Position numbers and translations under genes: made by a program
The notes under the pieces: model-generated
Database searches by the model: none
What the model was told of the DNA's origin: nothing
The model's input: the letters and a program-made list of their open reading frames with translations, nothing else
Shown here: positions 1-7,152 of the stretch, piece after piece
Numbering within the stretch: the stretch's first letter is position 1
Layout: every line of letters starts with the position of its first letter
NCBI GenBank assembly: GCA_035512595.1
Contig: DATKDU010000123.1
Coordinates: 1-18,819 of the forward strand
From: DATKDU01 sp035512595
GTDB lineage: Bacteria; Planctomycetota; Planctomycetia; Pirellulales; Pirellulaceae
Length of the DNA: 18,819 nucleotides
Direction: 5' to 3'

Positions 1-502
1 GGAGGGCGATGTCCCCCCACTGGTTGTGAATCCAGGAGTAGGAGAGGGCCACGTCGAGGTCGGGGTTGGTCTCGTCGATGCAGAGGGCGGTGCCGCTGGC
101 GGTCGCTTCACCGTCATCGCCGGGCTGGCCCCCTTTGCCGGCATACTGGTCCCCCGGCGCGCCGTCTTCGCCGGGAACCGGATCGGCGTCGTTACCATCA
201 AGGCCGTCGAAGACGAAGGGTGCCATGAAGCCCGAAAAACCTCCGCCGCCCCCGCCGCCGCCCAGGGCGGGACCTTGCTCTTGGATTTGGGCAAACGACG
301 CAACAAACCCCGATGTAGTGGGACCAACGTCGTCTTGGTCAAAGTTGGAGACGCCTTGGGCGACAACATCCACTCGCGACCTAGCGGCAAGCGACTCTCC
401 CGTGCGCCACCAGCGATACGGCCCCTGGCTCGATGCGATGTTGCACTGAAAGGTCAGCGCTCCAACAACAACCACACAAAGAGTTAAACGTCGGCGATTC
501 AT
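1..502 (-). CDS. Exported Gly-rich protein of unknown function, 3' end cut by window edge
   Basis: The frame is open from the ATG at 502 to the window edge (167 residues, no stop), so the C-terminus is missing. An AAGGAG ribosome site lies 7-8 bases before the ATG. Residues 1-26 look like a Sec signal peptide: basic RRR, a hydrophobic core, then a small-residue end. Residues 81-88 are eight consecutive glycines, and residues 100-131 are rich in Gly, Asp and Pro (GEDGAPGD, KGGQPGDDG), resembling short collagen-like or Asp/Gly loops. The last visible stretch, LDVALSYSWIHNQWGDIAL, loosely resembles the start of a proprotein-convertase P-domain (H..W.GD pattern). That resemblance is tentative. 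The gene starts 34 bp after the HEAT-like gene on the same strand and probably shares its transcript. No function is assigned. Confidence 0.72.
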   Translation of the reverse strand, partial: MNRRRLTLCVVVVGALTFQCNIASSQGPYRWWRTGESLAARSRVDVVAQGVSNFDQDDVGPTTSGFVASFAQIQEQGPALGGGGGGGGFSGFMAPFVFDGLDGNDADPVPGEDGAPGDQYAGKGGQPGDDGEATASGTALCIDETNPDLDVALSYSWIHNQWGDIAL

Positions 503-536
503 TGAACTGCTCCTTCGTTCTCGGGTAAACGGTCTA

Positions 537-1259
537 CTACTGCTGCTCGTTTCCACGCCTTGTTCGCAACGGCTTCAAGACTTGCTTGCGCCACTGCACC
601 TGATCGTACTCGTAATCTTGAGACGTGTATTCGTAAAGCAACTGCTTGGCTTGAGAGTTCCGGATGTTCTCATACTCGACGACCCAGGCAACGCGTGCGC
701 TGCGGTTACTGCGGTAATGCGTGCCACCGATTTTGGGAAGCACGCGAACACCCGGGTCCGAATACACGACGACTTTCTTGCGATGTGGAATCACGGTGAT
801 CAAGTTGTCGATTAGCGCCGCCACGAGCTCCGGGTCTTGCCGCGATGCCTTTTTCGCGATCTCGGTGTAGCCGAGCGAGGTGAGCGCGTTGCGGAAGAAT
901 TTCTTCCCGTTGAGGTACTTCACGAACTGCGGAATCGCCTCCTCGCGATTGTCTTGCTTGGCGATCCAGCGGGCCGCCTGGCTGCGCACTTCGGGGTTGG
1001 CGTCCTCGCAGGCGATCTTCACCATCTCGAAGAATGCCCTGCGGGTTCCAATGGCCTCTAGCTCGCTGACGAGGAATTTCCGCTGTTGGGGCGAAATTTC
1101 CTTCTTCCAGCGGGCCATGATCTCGGCCACGGCGCGATGGCTAGCAGCAGCGCCAGCAGGCGCAGAATCAGTCGCCGGCTCATCGGCCAGGAGAGATAGG
1201 GGCTGCGGACCTACGGCAACCATCAGCGCGGCAATCGCTGCGAGACAGAGCAAGCGCAT
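537..1259 (-). CDS. Exported HEAT-repeat-like protein of unknown function
   Basis: This 240-residue protein begins at the ATG at 1259, preceded by GGGAGG at good spacing. The frame extends upstream to 1427, but a promoter (-35 at 1401-1406, -10 at 1378-1383) lies inside that extension, so 1259 is preferred. Residues 1-26 form a signal peptide (MRLLCLAAIAALMVAVG then a small-residue end). Residues of about 40-140 form paired helices with the pattern of HEAT/armadillo repeats (ANPEVRSQAARWIAK is a typical repeat-like helix pair). The C-terminus is charged and Tyr-rich (YEYTSQDYEYDQVQWRKQ). No catalytic motif is visible. It is the first gene of a likely two-gene minus-strand unit with the Gly-rich exported protein. 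It probably acts as an envelope scaffold or binding protein, which is an inference from the fold only. Confidence 0.78.
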   Translation of the reverse strand: MRLLCLAAIAALMVAVGPQPLSLLADEPATDSAPAGAAASHRAVAEIMARWKKEISPQQRKFLVSELEAIGTRRAFFEMVKIACEDANPEVRSQAARWIAKQDNREEAIPQFVKYLNGKKFFRNALTSLGYTEIAKKASRQDPELVAALIDNLITVIPHRKKVVVYSDPGVRVLPKIGGTHYRSNRSARVAWVVEYENIRNSQAKQLLYEYTSQDYEYDQVQWRKQVLKPLRTRRGNEQQ

Positions 1260-1377
1260 CTGACGCCTCCCAAAGGGAAAGTAGAGGCTGCCGATCCGTG
1301 GCCCAAGCTCGCCAGGGAACCCGGCGGCGGGTGCGGGGAAAATCCCACGACAAAAGATTTGCCCCGACCTGAGCGTT

Positions 1378-1406
1378 GTTGTATCCTGACCCGGCCTGCA
1401 AGTCAA
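1378..1406 (-). promoter_or_regulatory. Sigma-70-type promoter for the HEAT-like gene
   Basis: On the minus strand TTGACT (1406-1401) is separated by exactly 17 bases from TACAAC (1383-1378). This predicts a start near 1371 and a 5' leader of about 110 bases before the ATG at 1259. It lies between the divergent HEAT-like and LTxxQ-like genes. The call is by consensus only. Confidence 0.6.
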
Positions 1407-1449
1407 ATCTTTTCCTGACATGCACACGCCAGCCTACGGGGGTAGGACT

Positions 1450-2238
1450 ATGGGCACCCGCGCTTCTTCGGGCCGAGCAAGCATGATCTGGCCAATGATA
1501 ATCATCGTCGGCCTGCTCGTAGCGGCAATCGTCCTAGTGCCGCGAGAACGAAAATCACCGCCGAAAGAACGCACCGCAACTGCTGTGGAGCCGCACAGCC
1601 GCCCGCTCAATCTTCGCGGATTCAACGCACTGCTACTGCTCCAGGAGCTCGACATCACGGACCAGCAAGACCAAACGTTGCGATCCCTGGCCGACGCCTT
1701 CTTGGCGGAAGTGAAGCGAATCGTTGACCGCGGCAAACGACTGCAAGAACTGTCGGAAAGTGAGAAAGCCCAACAGTGGCAGGAAATGGATATCGAGCGC
1801 CAGCGAACGATCGATGACTTTTCGCAACAGGCCGTCGCGGTGCTGATGGATGAACAGCAATTCCGATTGTCGCAAATCGCGTTTCAGCTTCGCGGCGAGG
1901 AAGTGTTTTACGACAAGGACGTGGTGTCGGAATTGAAGCTCACCAGCCAGCAGCGCCGCGCCATCGCCGCGGCACGAAACAGCCTGCGGCAGCAGGCTCA
2001 GCAATTCAATGCCGAATTGGCGGCGCGTCAACTGTCACGAGTGCAATACAGCGAAAGAATTGCCGCTCTTCGCCGCGAACAACTCGACAAGTACGAAAAG
2101 ATCCTTTCGGAGCAGCAATCCGCCAACTACCAAGTGCTCCGCGGCCAGTCGATACCATTTACGAAAGACGATGTTGCCTGGGAACTACGCCCCCGCAGTA
2201 CGCAAGCAGAACAGCGCCGCGTCCGCGACGCGGACTAA
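1450..2238 (+). CDS. Membrane-anchored protein with two LTxxQ (Spy/CpxP-like) modules
   Basis: This 262-residue protein starts at the ATG at 1450, behind a GGGGGTAGGA ribosome site. The in-frame ATG at 1420 has no such site. Residues 13-30 (WPMIIIVGLLVAAIVLV) form a single membrane anchor, so the rest is likely periplasmic. Two similar helical modules follow. Module 1 is LDITDQQ near residue 67 paired with VLMDEQQFRLSQ near 131. Module 2 is LKLTSQQ near residue 162 paired with ILSEQQSANYQVL near 218. The LTxxQ pattern is known from CpxP/Spy periplasmic stress proteins, which are small chaperones or sensors. Similar loose repeats are common in planctomycete exported proteins. The protein is strongly charged and helical throughout. 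A role in envelope protein quality control is only an inference. The gene is divergent from the HEAT-like gene, with a 190 bp gap. Confidence 0.75.
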   Translation: MGTRASSGRASMIWPMIIIVGLLVAAIVLVPRERKSPPKERTATAVEPHSRPLNLRGFNALLLLQELDITDQQDQTLRSLADAFLAEVKRIVDRGKRLQELSESEKAQQWQEMDIERQRTIDDFSQQAVAVLMDEQQFRLSQIAFQLRGEEVFYDKDVVSELKLTSQQRRAIAAARNSLRQQAQQFNAELAARQLSRVQYSERIAALRREQLDKYEKILSEQQSANYQVLRGQSIPFTKDDVAWELRPRSTQAEQRRVRDAD

Positions 2239-2381
2239 TCCGGGCAATGTGCTTTTCTTGGCCGCCTGACGGAGATTGTCAGCGCACTCCGAGCTGCCTC
2301 ACCCGCCGCCCCACAGTCGTGCCGCAGGTTCCTTTCCCGCCGGAGCCAGGGGCCGGGAGTCCACGTGCTCCGATCAGTCTC

Positions 2382-3305
2382 CTACCCCCCTTGCTCATGC
2401 GGCTCCAGGTGGACCAGCACGTCCCGCAGGTTGTGGAATTGGGCCAGGAGCGAGTCCTTCACGTGGTGGCCGATCTCGTGACCGGTCGCGACGGTCGTTT
2501 CGGGACCGACCTCGATGTGAATGTCCGCAAAGTATTCCAGTCCCGATTTGCGGACCCACAGCTTTTCCACCGCCAGCACGCCGGAGACCTTGGCGGCAGC
2601 CTCGTGAATCTGGCGGACGAGATCGTCGTCGGCTTGGGCGTCCATCAGCTCGCTGGCGCTCTTGCGGAAGAGTTGAATTCCCGACGCCACGATCAGCCCC
2701 ACGACGAATAGTGCCGCGATCGCATCGGCCCAGGCAAACCGCGCCCCGCCAAAGCGGACCAGGCCCAGGCCGATCAGCACCGCCAGCGAGCAGAGGGCGT
2801 CGCTGCGATGGTCCCAAGCGTTGGCCAGGATGGCCGCCGAACCGGTCCGCTTTCCCACCGCGGCCTTGTAGCGATACAGACCTTCCTTGATCAGCACGTT
2901 GGCGGCGGCAATCCACAGCGTCCAGTCGGGGGGCATCTCGTGCCTCTTGCCGAATTGCCCGATCGTCTCCCAGGCAATCCAGAGTGCCGACAGGATGATC
3001 AGCAAGGCGACGTTGGAGGCGGCAATCCCTTCCGCCCGCGAATGGCCGTAGGGATGCTCTTCGTCCGGCGGCTGCTGAGCGAAGTGGAGCGCTGCCAGCA
3101 CGATCACGGTCGAGACCGCGTCGCCGATCGAGTTGAGCGCATCGGACAGCAGAGCGAACGATCCGCTCACGAGCCCGGCGGCGAGCTTGACCCCTCCCAG
3201 CACGATGTTCACGAGCAGGCCAAAGACTGCCGCCCGCATGACCTGCTGGTAAATAGGGGCGACCGTCTTCGCCCGGTCGGCCCGCTCGGGGGAAAGAGTG
3301 GTCAA
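2382..3305 (-). CDS. Cation diffusion facilitator (CDF) transporter, probably Mn2+ efflux type
   Basis: CDF family inner-membrane divalent metal/H+ antiporter. Six membrane helices are visible, beginning MRAAVFGLLVNIVLGGVKL. A cytoplasmic ferredoxin-like dimer domain follows, with family signatures ADIHIEVGPE, GHEIGHHVKD and the terminal VLVHLEP. The transport site differs from Zn-type HxxxD/HxxxD. TM2 has N58xxxD62 (DALNSIGD) and TM5 has D165xxxD169 (AWDHRSDAL, where D replaces the usual H). An N-D-D-D site is reported for manganese exporters of the MntE type, so Mn2+ is the likely substrate (inference). The start is uncertain. The ATG at 3401 gives the longest frame, but its first residues are encoded by a palindromic intergenic repeat. 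The TTG at 3305 gives the N-terminus TTLSPERADRAK and 307 residues, about the family length. The ATG at 3239 is also possible. The gene is divergent from the propeller gene. Confidence 0.85.
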   Translation of the reverse strand: MTTLSPERADRAKTVAPIYQQVMRAAVFGLLVNIVLGGVKLAAGLVSGSFALLSDALNSIGDAVSTVIVLAALHFAQQPPDEEHPYGHSRAEGIAASNVALLIILSALWIAWETIGQFGKRHEMPPDWTLWIAAANVLIKEGLYRYKAAVGKRTGSAAILANAWDHRSDALCSLAVLIGLGLVRFGGARFAWADAIAALFVVGLIVASGIQLFRKSASELMDAQADDDLVRQIHEAAAKVSGVLAVEKLWVRKSGLEYFADIHIEVGPETTVATGHEIGHHVKDSLLAQFHNLRDVLVHLEPHEQGG

Positions 3306-3343
3306 CGTTTGGATTCCATGCGAGGGGGTTTTCCATGGTAGCC

Positions 3344-3359
3344 GAAGTCGGACGACTTC
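3344..3359. repeat. Palindromic element GAAGTCG-GA-CGACTTC
   Basis: A perfect 7-bp stem with a 2-base centre, flanked by partly matching bases (GCC / TGGC). It lies between the divergent CDF and propeller genes and is open in the extended CDF frame. It looks like a dispersed intergenic repeat rather than coding sequence, which argues for a CDF start downstream of it. Confidence 0.55.
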
Positions 3360-3421
3360 TGGCCAACCGCCCAGCGTAACGCTGCCCCTGCTGCCGACCA
3401 TGAGGATGCGCCGCCCGGCAA

Positions 3422-3450
3422 TTGGTCCGAGACCGTTTCGCGGCTATAAT
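3422..3450 (+). promoter_or_regulatory. Promoter with perfect TATAAT for the propeller gene
   Basis: TTGGTC (3422-3427), a 17-base spacer and a perfect TATAAT (3445-3450) predict a start near 3457, about 70 bases before the ATG at 3530. The in-frame ATG at 3422 would lie in the promoter itself, so it is not the gene start. Confidence 0.6.
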
Positions 3451-3529
3451 CGGGCTGTCGGCCACCGGGCGCACGGAAGGCTGCCGGCCGATGCCCGCCC
3501 AACATCCCACCCGTTTGCGAGGTACTCGC

Positions 3530-4861
3530 ATGTTGACTCGCCGCCTGCTCCCCGTTGTCCCTGTACTTGTCGCGATGGGCATTGGACTGCTCTCACAGGG
3601 GGCGAATGCCGCCCCCGGCGACAAGCCGGTCAAAGATCCAGTCCTGGCCGAGGCGCAGCGCGGCGAATGGTCGCGCTGGCGCGGTCCCAAGGGGGACGGG
3701 TTGTCTGCCGAAACGGGCCTGCTCGGCCAGTGGCCGGAGAGCGGCCCGCCGCTGGCCTGGCAGTCGAGCGGCTTTGGCGGCGGCATGGCGAGCGTCGCCG
3801 TCGCCGATGGGAAGATTTTCACGCTCGGCAAGAAGCAGGGGGCGACCCATCTGATTGCCGCCGGCGTTGAGGACGGCCAGGTGCTCTGGTCCACGCCGAT
3901 TGGGAGCACGGGGGGCAATCCCAATTGCACGCCCACCGTGGATGGCGATCTGGTCTTCGGCCTCTCCAACGGCGGCGATTTGGCGTGCGTGAATGCCGAG
4001 AGCGGCAAGCTGATCTGGCAGCAGCACCTGGCCAAGGACCTGGGCGGCCAGATGATGTCCGGCTGGGGATACAGCGAGTCGCCGCTGGTGGACGGCGACC
4101 GGCTGATCTGCACGCCCGGCGGCCAAAACTCCCTGCTGGCCGCCCTCGACAAGCGGACCGGCAAGGTGATTTGGCAGACGAAGGTCGATCAGCCGCTGGG
4201 CAATCGCGGCGGGGACGGCGCGGGCTATGCATCGATCGTCATCAGCCACGGCGCAGGGGTGAAACAGTACATCACGCTCGCCGGCCGCGGCATTGTCAGC
4301 GTCGATGCGGCCAGCGGCAAGCTGCTGTGGAGCTATAACGACGTCGCCAACGGCACCGCGAATATTCCCACGCCGATCGTCAGCGGCGACTATGTCATTT
4401 GCTCGTCGGGGTACGGCACCGGCTCGGCACTCTTGAAGCTCTCGAAGGACGGCCGCGGCGTGAAGGCCGAGGAGGAGTATTTCCTCGACGGCAACACCCT
4501 CCAGAACCATCACGGCGGCATGATTCTCAAGGACGGTTTTGTATTCCTTGGAAATCAGCATGACAACGGTTTTCCCGTGTGCGTCGAGATGAAGAGCGGC
4601 AAGATCGTCTGGGGCGGACGGAACGAAGGCCCCGGGCGCGGCTCGGCGGCGGTCGCGTATGCCGACGGTCACTTCTACTTTCGCTACCAGGACGGCACGA
4701 TGGCCCTGATCGAAGCGAACCCGCGCGAGTACAAGCTCAAAGGAAAGTTCAAGATCAAGACGCACAACGGCGAGAGCTGGCCCCATCCGGTAATTGCCGG
4801 CGGCAAGTTGTACTTGCGGGACCAGAACGATCTGCTGTGCTACGATATCAAGGCCAAATGA
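3530..4861 (+). CDS. Exported PQQ-binding-like beta-propeller (BamB-like) protein
   Basis: This 443-residue protein starts at the ATG at 3530 with GAGGT six bases upstream. Residues 1-28 (MLTRRLLPVVPVLVAMGIGL then GANA) form a signal peptide, so it acts in the periplasm or outside. The mature start RGEWSRWRGPKGDGLSAE is the usual opening of planctomycete PQQ-like propellers. Repeated blades follow with the Ala/Gly-x-Asp-Gly pattern and the Gly-Lys-(Leu/Ile/Val)-x-Trp strand: VADGKIFTL, ESGKLIWQQ, RTGKVIWQT, ASGKLLWSY, KSGKIVWGG. The family is known as scaffolds (BamB) or as quinoprotein-like proteins. The Ca/PQQ catalytic residues of true quinoprotein dehydrogenases are not evident, so enzyme activity is not claimed. 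The next gene, an aldolase, follows on the same strand and could be co-transcribed. Confidence 0.85.
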   Translation: MLTRRLLPVVPVLVAMGIGLLSQGANAAPGDKPVKDPVLAEAQRGEWSRWRGPKGDGLSAETGLLGQWPESGPPLAWQSSGFGGGMASVAVADGKIFTLGKKQGATHLIAAGVEDGQVLWSTPIGSTGGNPNCTPTVDGDLVFGLSNGGDLACVNAESGKLIWQQHLAKDLGGQMMSGWGYSESPLVDGDRLICTPGGQNSLLAALDKRTGKVIWQTKVDQPLGNRGGDGAGYASIVISHGAGVKQYITLAGRGIVSVDAASGKLLWSYNDVANGTANIPTPIVSGDYVICSSGYGTGSALLKLSKDGRGVKAEEEYFLDGNTLQNHHGGMILKDGFVFLGNQHDNGFPVCVEMKSGKIVWGGRNEGPGRGSAAVAYADGHFYFRYQDGTMALIEANPREYKLKGKFKIKTHNGESWPHPVIAGGKLYLRDQNDLLCYDIKAK

Positions 4862-4864
4862 GAC

Positions 4865-4922
4865 GTAGGACGGCCCTTCCGGGCCGTCCACTTTTTGCGA
4901 CGGCCCGGAAGGGCCGTCCTAC
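4865..4922. repeat. 24-bp perfect inverted repeat with nested hairpins
   Basis: The arms at 4865-4888 and 4899-4922 are perfect reverse complements, with a 10-base loop (CACTTTTTGC). Each arm is itself a hairpin (GGACGGCCC, TTCC, GGGCCGTCC). The element begins just after the propeller stop codon and ends 13 bases before the GTG start chosen for the aldolase. It may act as an RNA processing, stability or termination structure. It resembles short dispersed repeats common in planctomycete genomes. Confidence 0.85.
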
Positions 4923-4935
4923 CCGGGATCAGCTC

Positions 4936-5709
4936 GTGTACCGCTTCAAAGAGCTGCTGCGTGACGGCCAGCTTTGCCGCGTCTTCACCGTCGGCCGGAT
5001 CATCCATCCGGTCGTGTTCGACGTCCACGGCATGGTCGGCGGGTTTCACGGCTTCTGGATCGACCAGGAACACGCCGGCGTGACGTACGAGCAGATTGCG
5101 CTGGCGAGCTGCTGCGGCCGGGCTCAGGGGCTCGATAACTTCGTGCGGATGGCCATGGAAGGGTACGCCCGCGCCACGGCCAATCTCGAAGCGGGCGCCG
5201 GCGGGCTGATGGCGGCCCGCATCGAGTCGGCCGAGCACGCCGAGGAGTTCATGCAGTGGGTCAAGTTCGCCCCCCGCGGCAATCGGGGGCTCAACAGCAG
5301 CGGTTACGACGCCCAGTACGGCGGCCAGTCACTGACGCAGTATTCGGCCAGCAGCAACCGCGATTCGTTCGTCGCCATTCAGATCGAGACGACCGGGGCG
5401 CTGGAGCAGTGCGACCAGATCGCGGCCATCGACGGCGTCGATATGCTCTTCGTTGGCCCCAGCGATTTGTCGCAGGTCCTCGGCGTCATTGGCCAGTTCG
5501 ACAGTAGGGCGCTGTGGGACGCGTACAACCGCGTTGCCGCCGCCTGCCAGAAGCACGGCAAGCACTGGGGGACGATTGCCGTCAATCCGGCCTTCGCGAA
5601 GCGGGCTTACGACTTGGGCTGCCGCATGCTCTCCTTCGGCATCGAGGCGGTGATGCTCAGGCGTGGGATCGAGGCGACGAAGGGTCAGTTCAAGGATTTG
5701 TTCGCCTGA
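4936..5709 (+). CDS. HpcH/HpaI family aldolase (class II, metal dependent)
   Basis: This 257-residue cytoplasmic enzyme belongs to the family that cleaves or forms C-C bonds of 2-oxo acids, usually releasing pyruvate or a related oxo acid. Family residues are present: the catalytic His in WIDQEHAG (H46), the substrate Arg in NFVRMAM (R71), and metal ligands Glu in QIETTGAL (E151) and Asp in VGPSDLS (D177). The GTG start at 4936 gives VYRFKELLRDGQ, matching the usual family opening (FKxxLxxG). An ATG at 4858 overlaps the upstream stop as ATGA, with AAGG before it, and would add 26 residues encoded by the palindromic repeat. The family length favours GTG. The natural substrate cannot be read from the sequence. 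The gene follows the propeller gene by 74 bp. Confidence 0.87.
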   Translation: MYRFKELLRDGQLCRVFTVGRIIHPVVFDVHGMVGGFHGFWIDQEHAGVTYEQIALASCCGRAQGLDNFVRMAMEGYARATANLEAGAGGLMAARIESAEHAEEFMQWVKFAPRGNRGLNSSGYDAQYGGQSLTQYSASSNRDSFVAIQIETTGALEQCDQIAAIDGVDMLFVGPSDLSQVLGVIGQFDSRALWDAYNRVAAACQKHGKHWGTIAVNPAFAKRAYDLGCRMLSFGIEAVMLRRGIEATKGQFKDLFA

Positions 5710-5713
5710 TGTA

Positions 5714-5760
5714 GGCCACTTGCTCCGCAAGTGGCCATGTACACTTGCGGAGCGAGTGTA
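5714..5760. repeat. Two adjacent GCGGAGC-type hairpins
   Basis: Hairpin 1 (5714-5736) has a 10-bp stem GGCCACTTGC with loop TCC. Hairpin 2 (5740-5760) has stem TACACTTGC with loop GGA and one G-T pair. Both share the core GCGGAGC (or its complement) with hairpins elsewhere in the window. They lie between the aldolase stop (5709) and the transporter start (5808), where they could end or stabilise transcripts. Confidence 0.8.
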
Positions 5761-5807
5761 CTAGTCTGACCGGTGACAGCGATCCGCTTCTGGCACGTTG
5801 GTCCTCG

Positions 5808-7064
5808 ATGATCGAAAAGTCGCCGACAACCGATTCGTCGAAATGGCAGCAGCTCTTGCTGCTGGCGTTGATCCAGTGGCTGGCGATGACGCTCTGGTTC
5901 TCCGCGTCGGCAGTCGCCGGGCCGCTGACTGAGGTCTGGCAGCTTTCCGGCGGCAAGCAGGCCTGGCTGACGATCAGCGTGCAGCTTGGATTCGTGATCG
6001 GCGCCTTTGTCAGCGCGGTGTTCAATCTGGCGGACCGCATCGCGCCGCCGCGGTTGATGGCCATGTGCAGCCTGCTTGGCGCAGGGCTGAATGCGGCCAT
6101 TCCGCTGGCGATTACGGATGAACTGGGAAAGTCGGATAGCGGCTTTCTGGCCGTGGTCCTCCTGCGGATGGCGACGGGCGTCATGCTCGCCGGAGTTTAT
6201 CCGGTCGGCATGAAGCTGATGGCGACGTGGTTCGTCCGCGGCCGCGGGCTGGCGATCGGCGTGCTGGTCGGCGCGCTGACGGTCGGCTCCGCTTCACCGC
6301 ACCTGATGAAGGCGTTTGTCGAGCCGGAAAAGTGGCCAACGGTGATGATCGTTTCGTCGGCCGCCGCCGTTGCCGCGGCAATTCTGGCCGCCACGCTCGC
6401 CCGCACGGGTCCGCACTTGCCCAGTGCGGCCAAGTTCGACTGGACGTACTTCGCCCGCATGTGGCGTGACGAGGCGGTGCGGCGGGCGAACTTCGGCTAT
6501 TTGGGACACATGTTCGAGTTGTACGCCATGTGGGCCTGGGCGCCGGTGCTCGTCGCCCAGAGCCTGCACAAGGGCGGATACACTGCCGAGGCCCAAGCGC
6601 AAGCCGGATTCGCCGTCATTGCCGCCGGCGGAGCGGGGTGCATCCTGGCCGGCCTGTGGGCCGACCGGATTGGCCGCACCTACACGACGATCGCGTGCCT
6701 CGTCGTCTCTGGCGGCTGTGCGCTCGTCGCCGGCAGCCTCTTCTCGTACCCGCTATTGCTCGTCGCGGTCTGCATCGTATGGGGCTTTGCCGTCGTGGCC
6801 GACAGCGCCCAGTTCAGCACGGCGATCAGCGAGCTGTGCGACCCGCAATACGTCGGCACGGCACTCACGATCCAGACCTGCGCCGGATTCCTGCTCACGA
6901 CACTGACGATCCGCGCAGTGCCGGCGGTCCTGGGCGACAGTAGCTCGCCGAACTGGCCCCTGGCCACCGCCATGCTTGCGATTGGCCCCTTATTCGGCAT
7001 CTACCACATGGCCATGCTGCGGCAATTGCGGGCTGCGGAGAAGATGGCCGGGGGCATGCGATAG
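5808..7064 (+). CDS. Major facilitator superfamily (MFS) transporter
   Basis: A 418-residue inner-membrane protein with about 12 hydrophobic helices. The first is WQQLLLLALIQWLAMTLWFSA, residues of about 11-31. The loop between helices 2 and 3 carries the weak MFS A-motif region (NLADRIAPPRLMA). A second-half equivalent is GLWADRIGRTYTTIA (GxxADRxGR), the clearest MFS signature. ATWFVRGRGLAIGVLVGALTVGSA resembles the NarK/CynX-like branch (WF..RGLA.G...G). The ATG at 5808 was chosen because upstream in-frame start codons lie in the repeat hairpins. No clear ribosome site is seen. The substrate is unknown. An anion or small organic acid would fit the branch, but this is only inference. Confidence 0.85.
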   Translation: MIEKSPTTDSSKWQQLLLLALIQWLAMTLWFSASAVAGPLTEVWQLSGGKQAWLTISVQLGFVIGAFVSAVFNLADRIAPPRLMAMCSLLGAGLNAAIPLAITDELGKSDSGFLAVVLLRMATGVMLAGVYPVGMKLMATWFVRGRGLAIGVLVGALTVGSASPHLMKAFVEPEKWPTVMIVSSAAAVAAAILAATLARTGPHLPSAAKFDWTYFARMWRDEAVRRANFGYLGHMFELYAMWAWAPVLVAQSLHKGGYTAEAQAQAGFAVIAAGGAGCILAGLWADRIGRTYTTIACLVVSGGCALVAGSLFSYPLLLVAVCIVWGFAVVADSAQFSTAISELCDPQYVGTALTIQTCAGFLLTTLTIRAVPAVLGDSSSPNWPLATAMLAIGPLFGIYHMAMLRQLRAAEKMAGGMR

Positions 7065-7152
7065 CCGCGGCGGGCCGATACAATCGGCGAACTTCTGCTC
7101 GTCCGCGGGCGTACTCCTACTGCCTCTTCAACGTCGTTCTTGGCACGCGCTC

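Noticed and set aside
2218..2235. Small palindrome GTCCGCG-A-CGCGGAC at the end of the LTxxQ gene
   Set aside because: It is inside the coding sequence just before the stop, has no T run after it and is expected by chance in GC-rich coding DNA. It is not called as a terminator.
2395..4164. 589-residue minus-strand ORF overlapping the CDF and propeller genes
   Set aside because: The sequence is Arg/Pro/Ser/Gly-rich with no family signature, and both strands are already explained by genes with clear motifs. It is a high-GC shadow ORF.
7079..7084. TACAAT upstream of the large FG-GAP gene as a -10 box
   Set aside because: No acceptable -35 hexamer lies 16-18 bases upstream, so a promoter is not supported.
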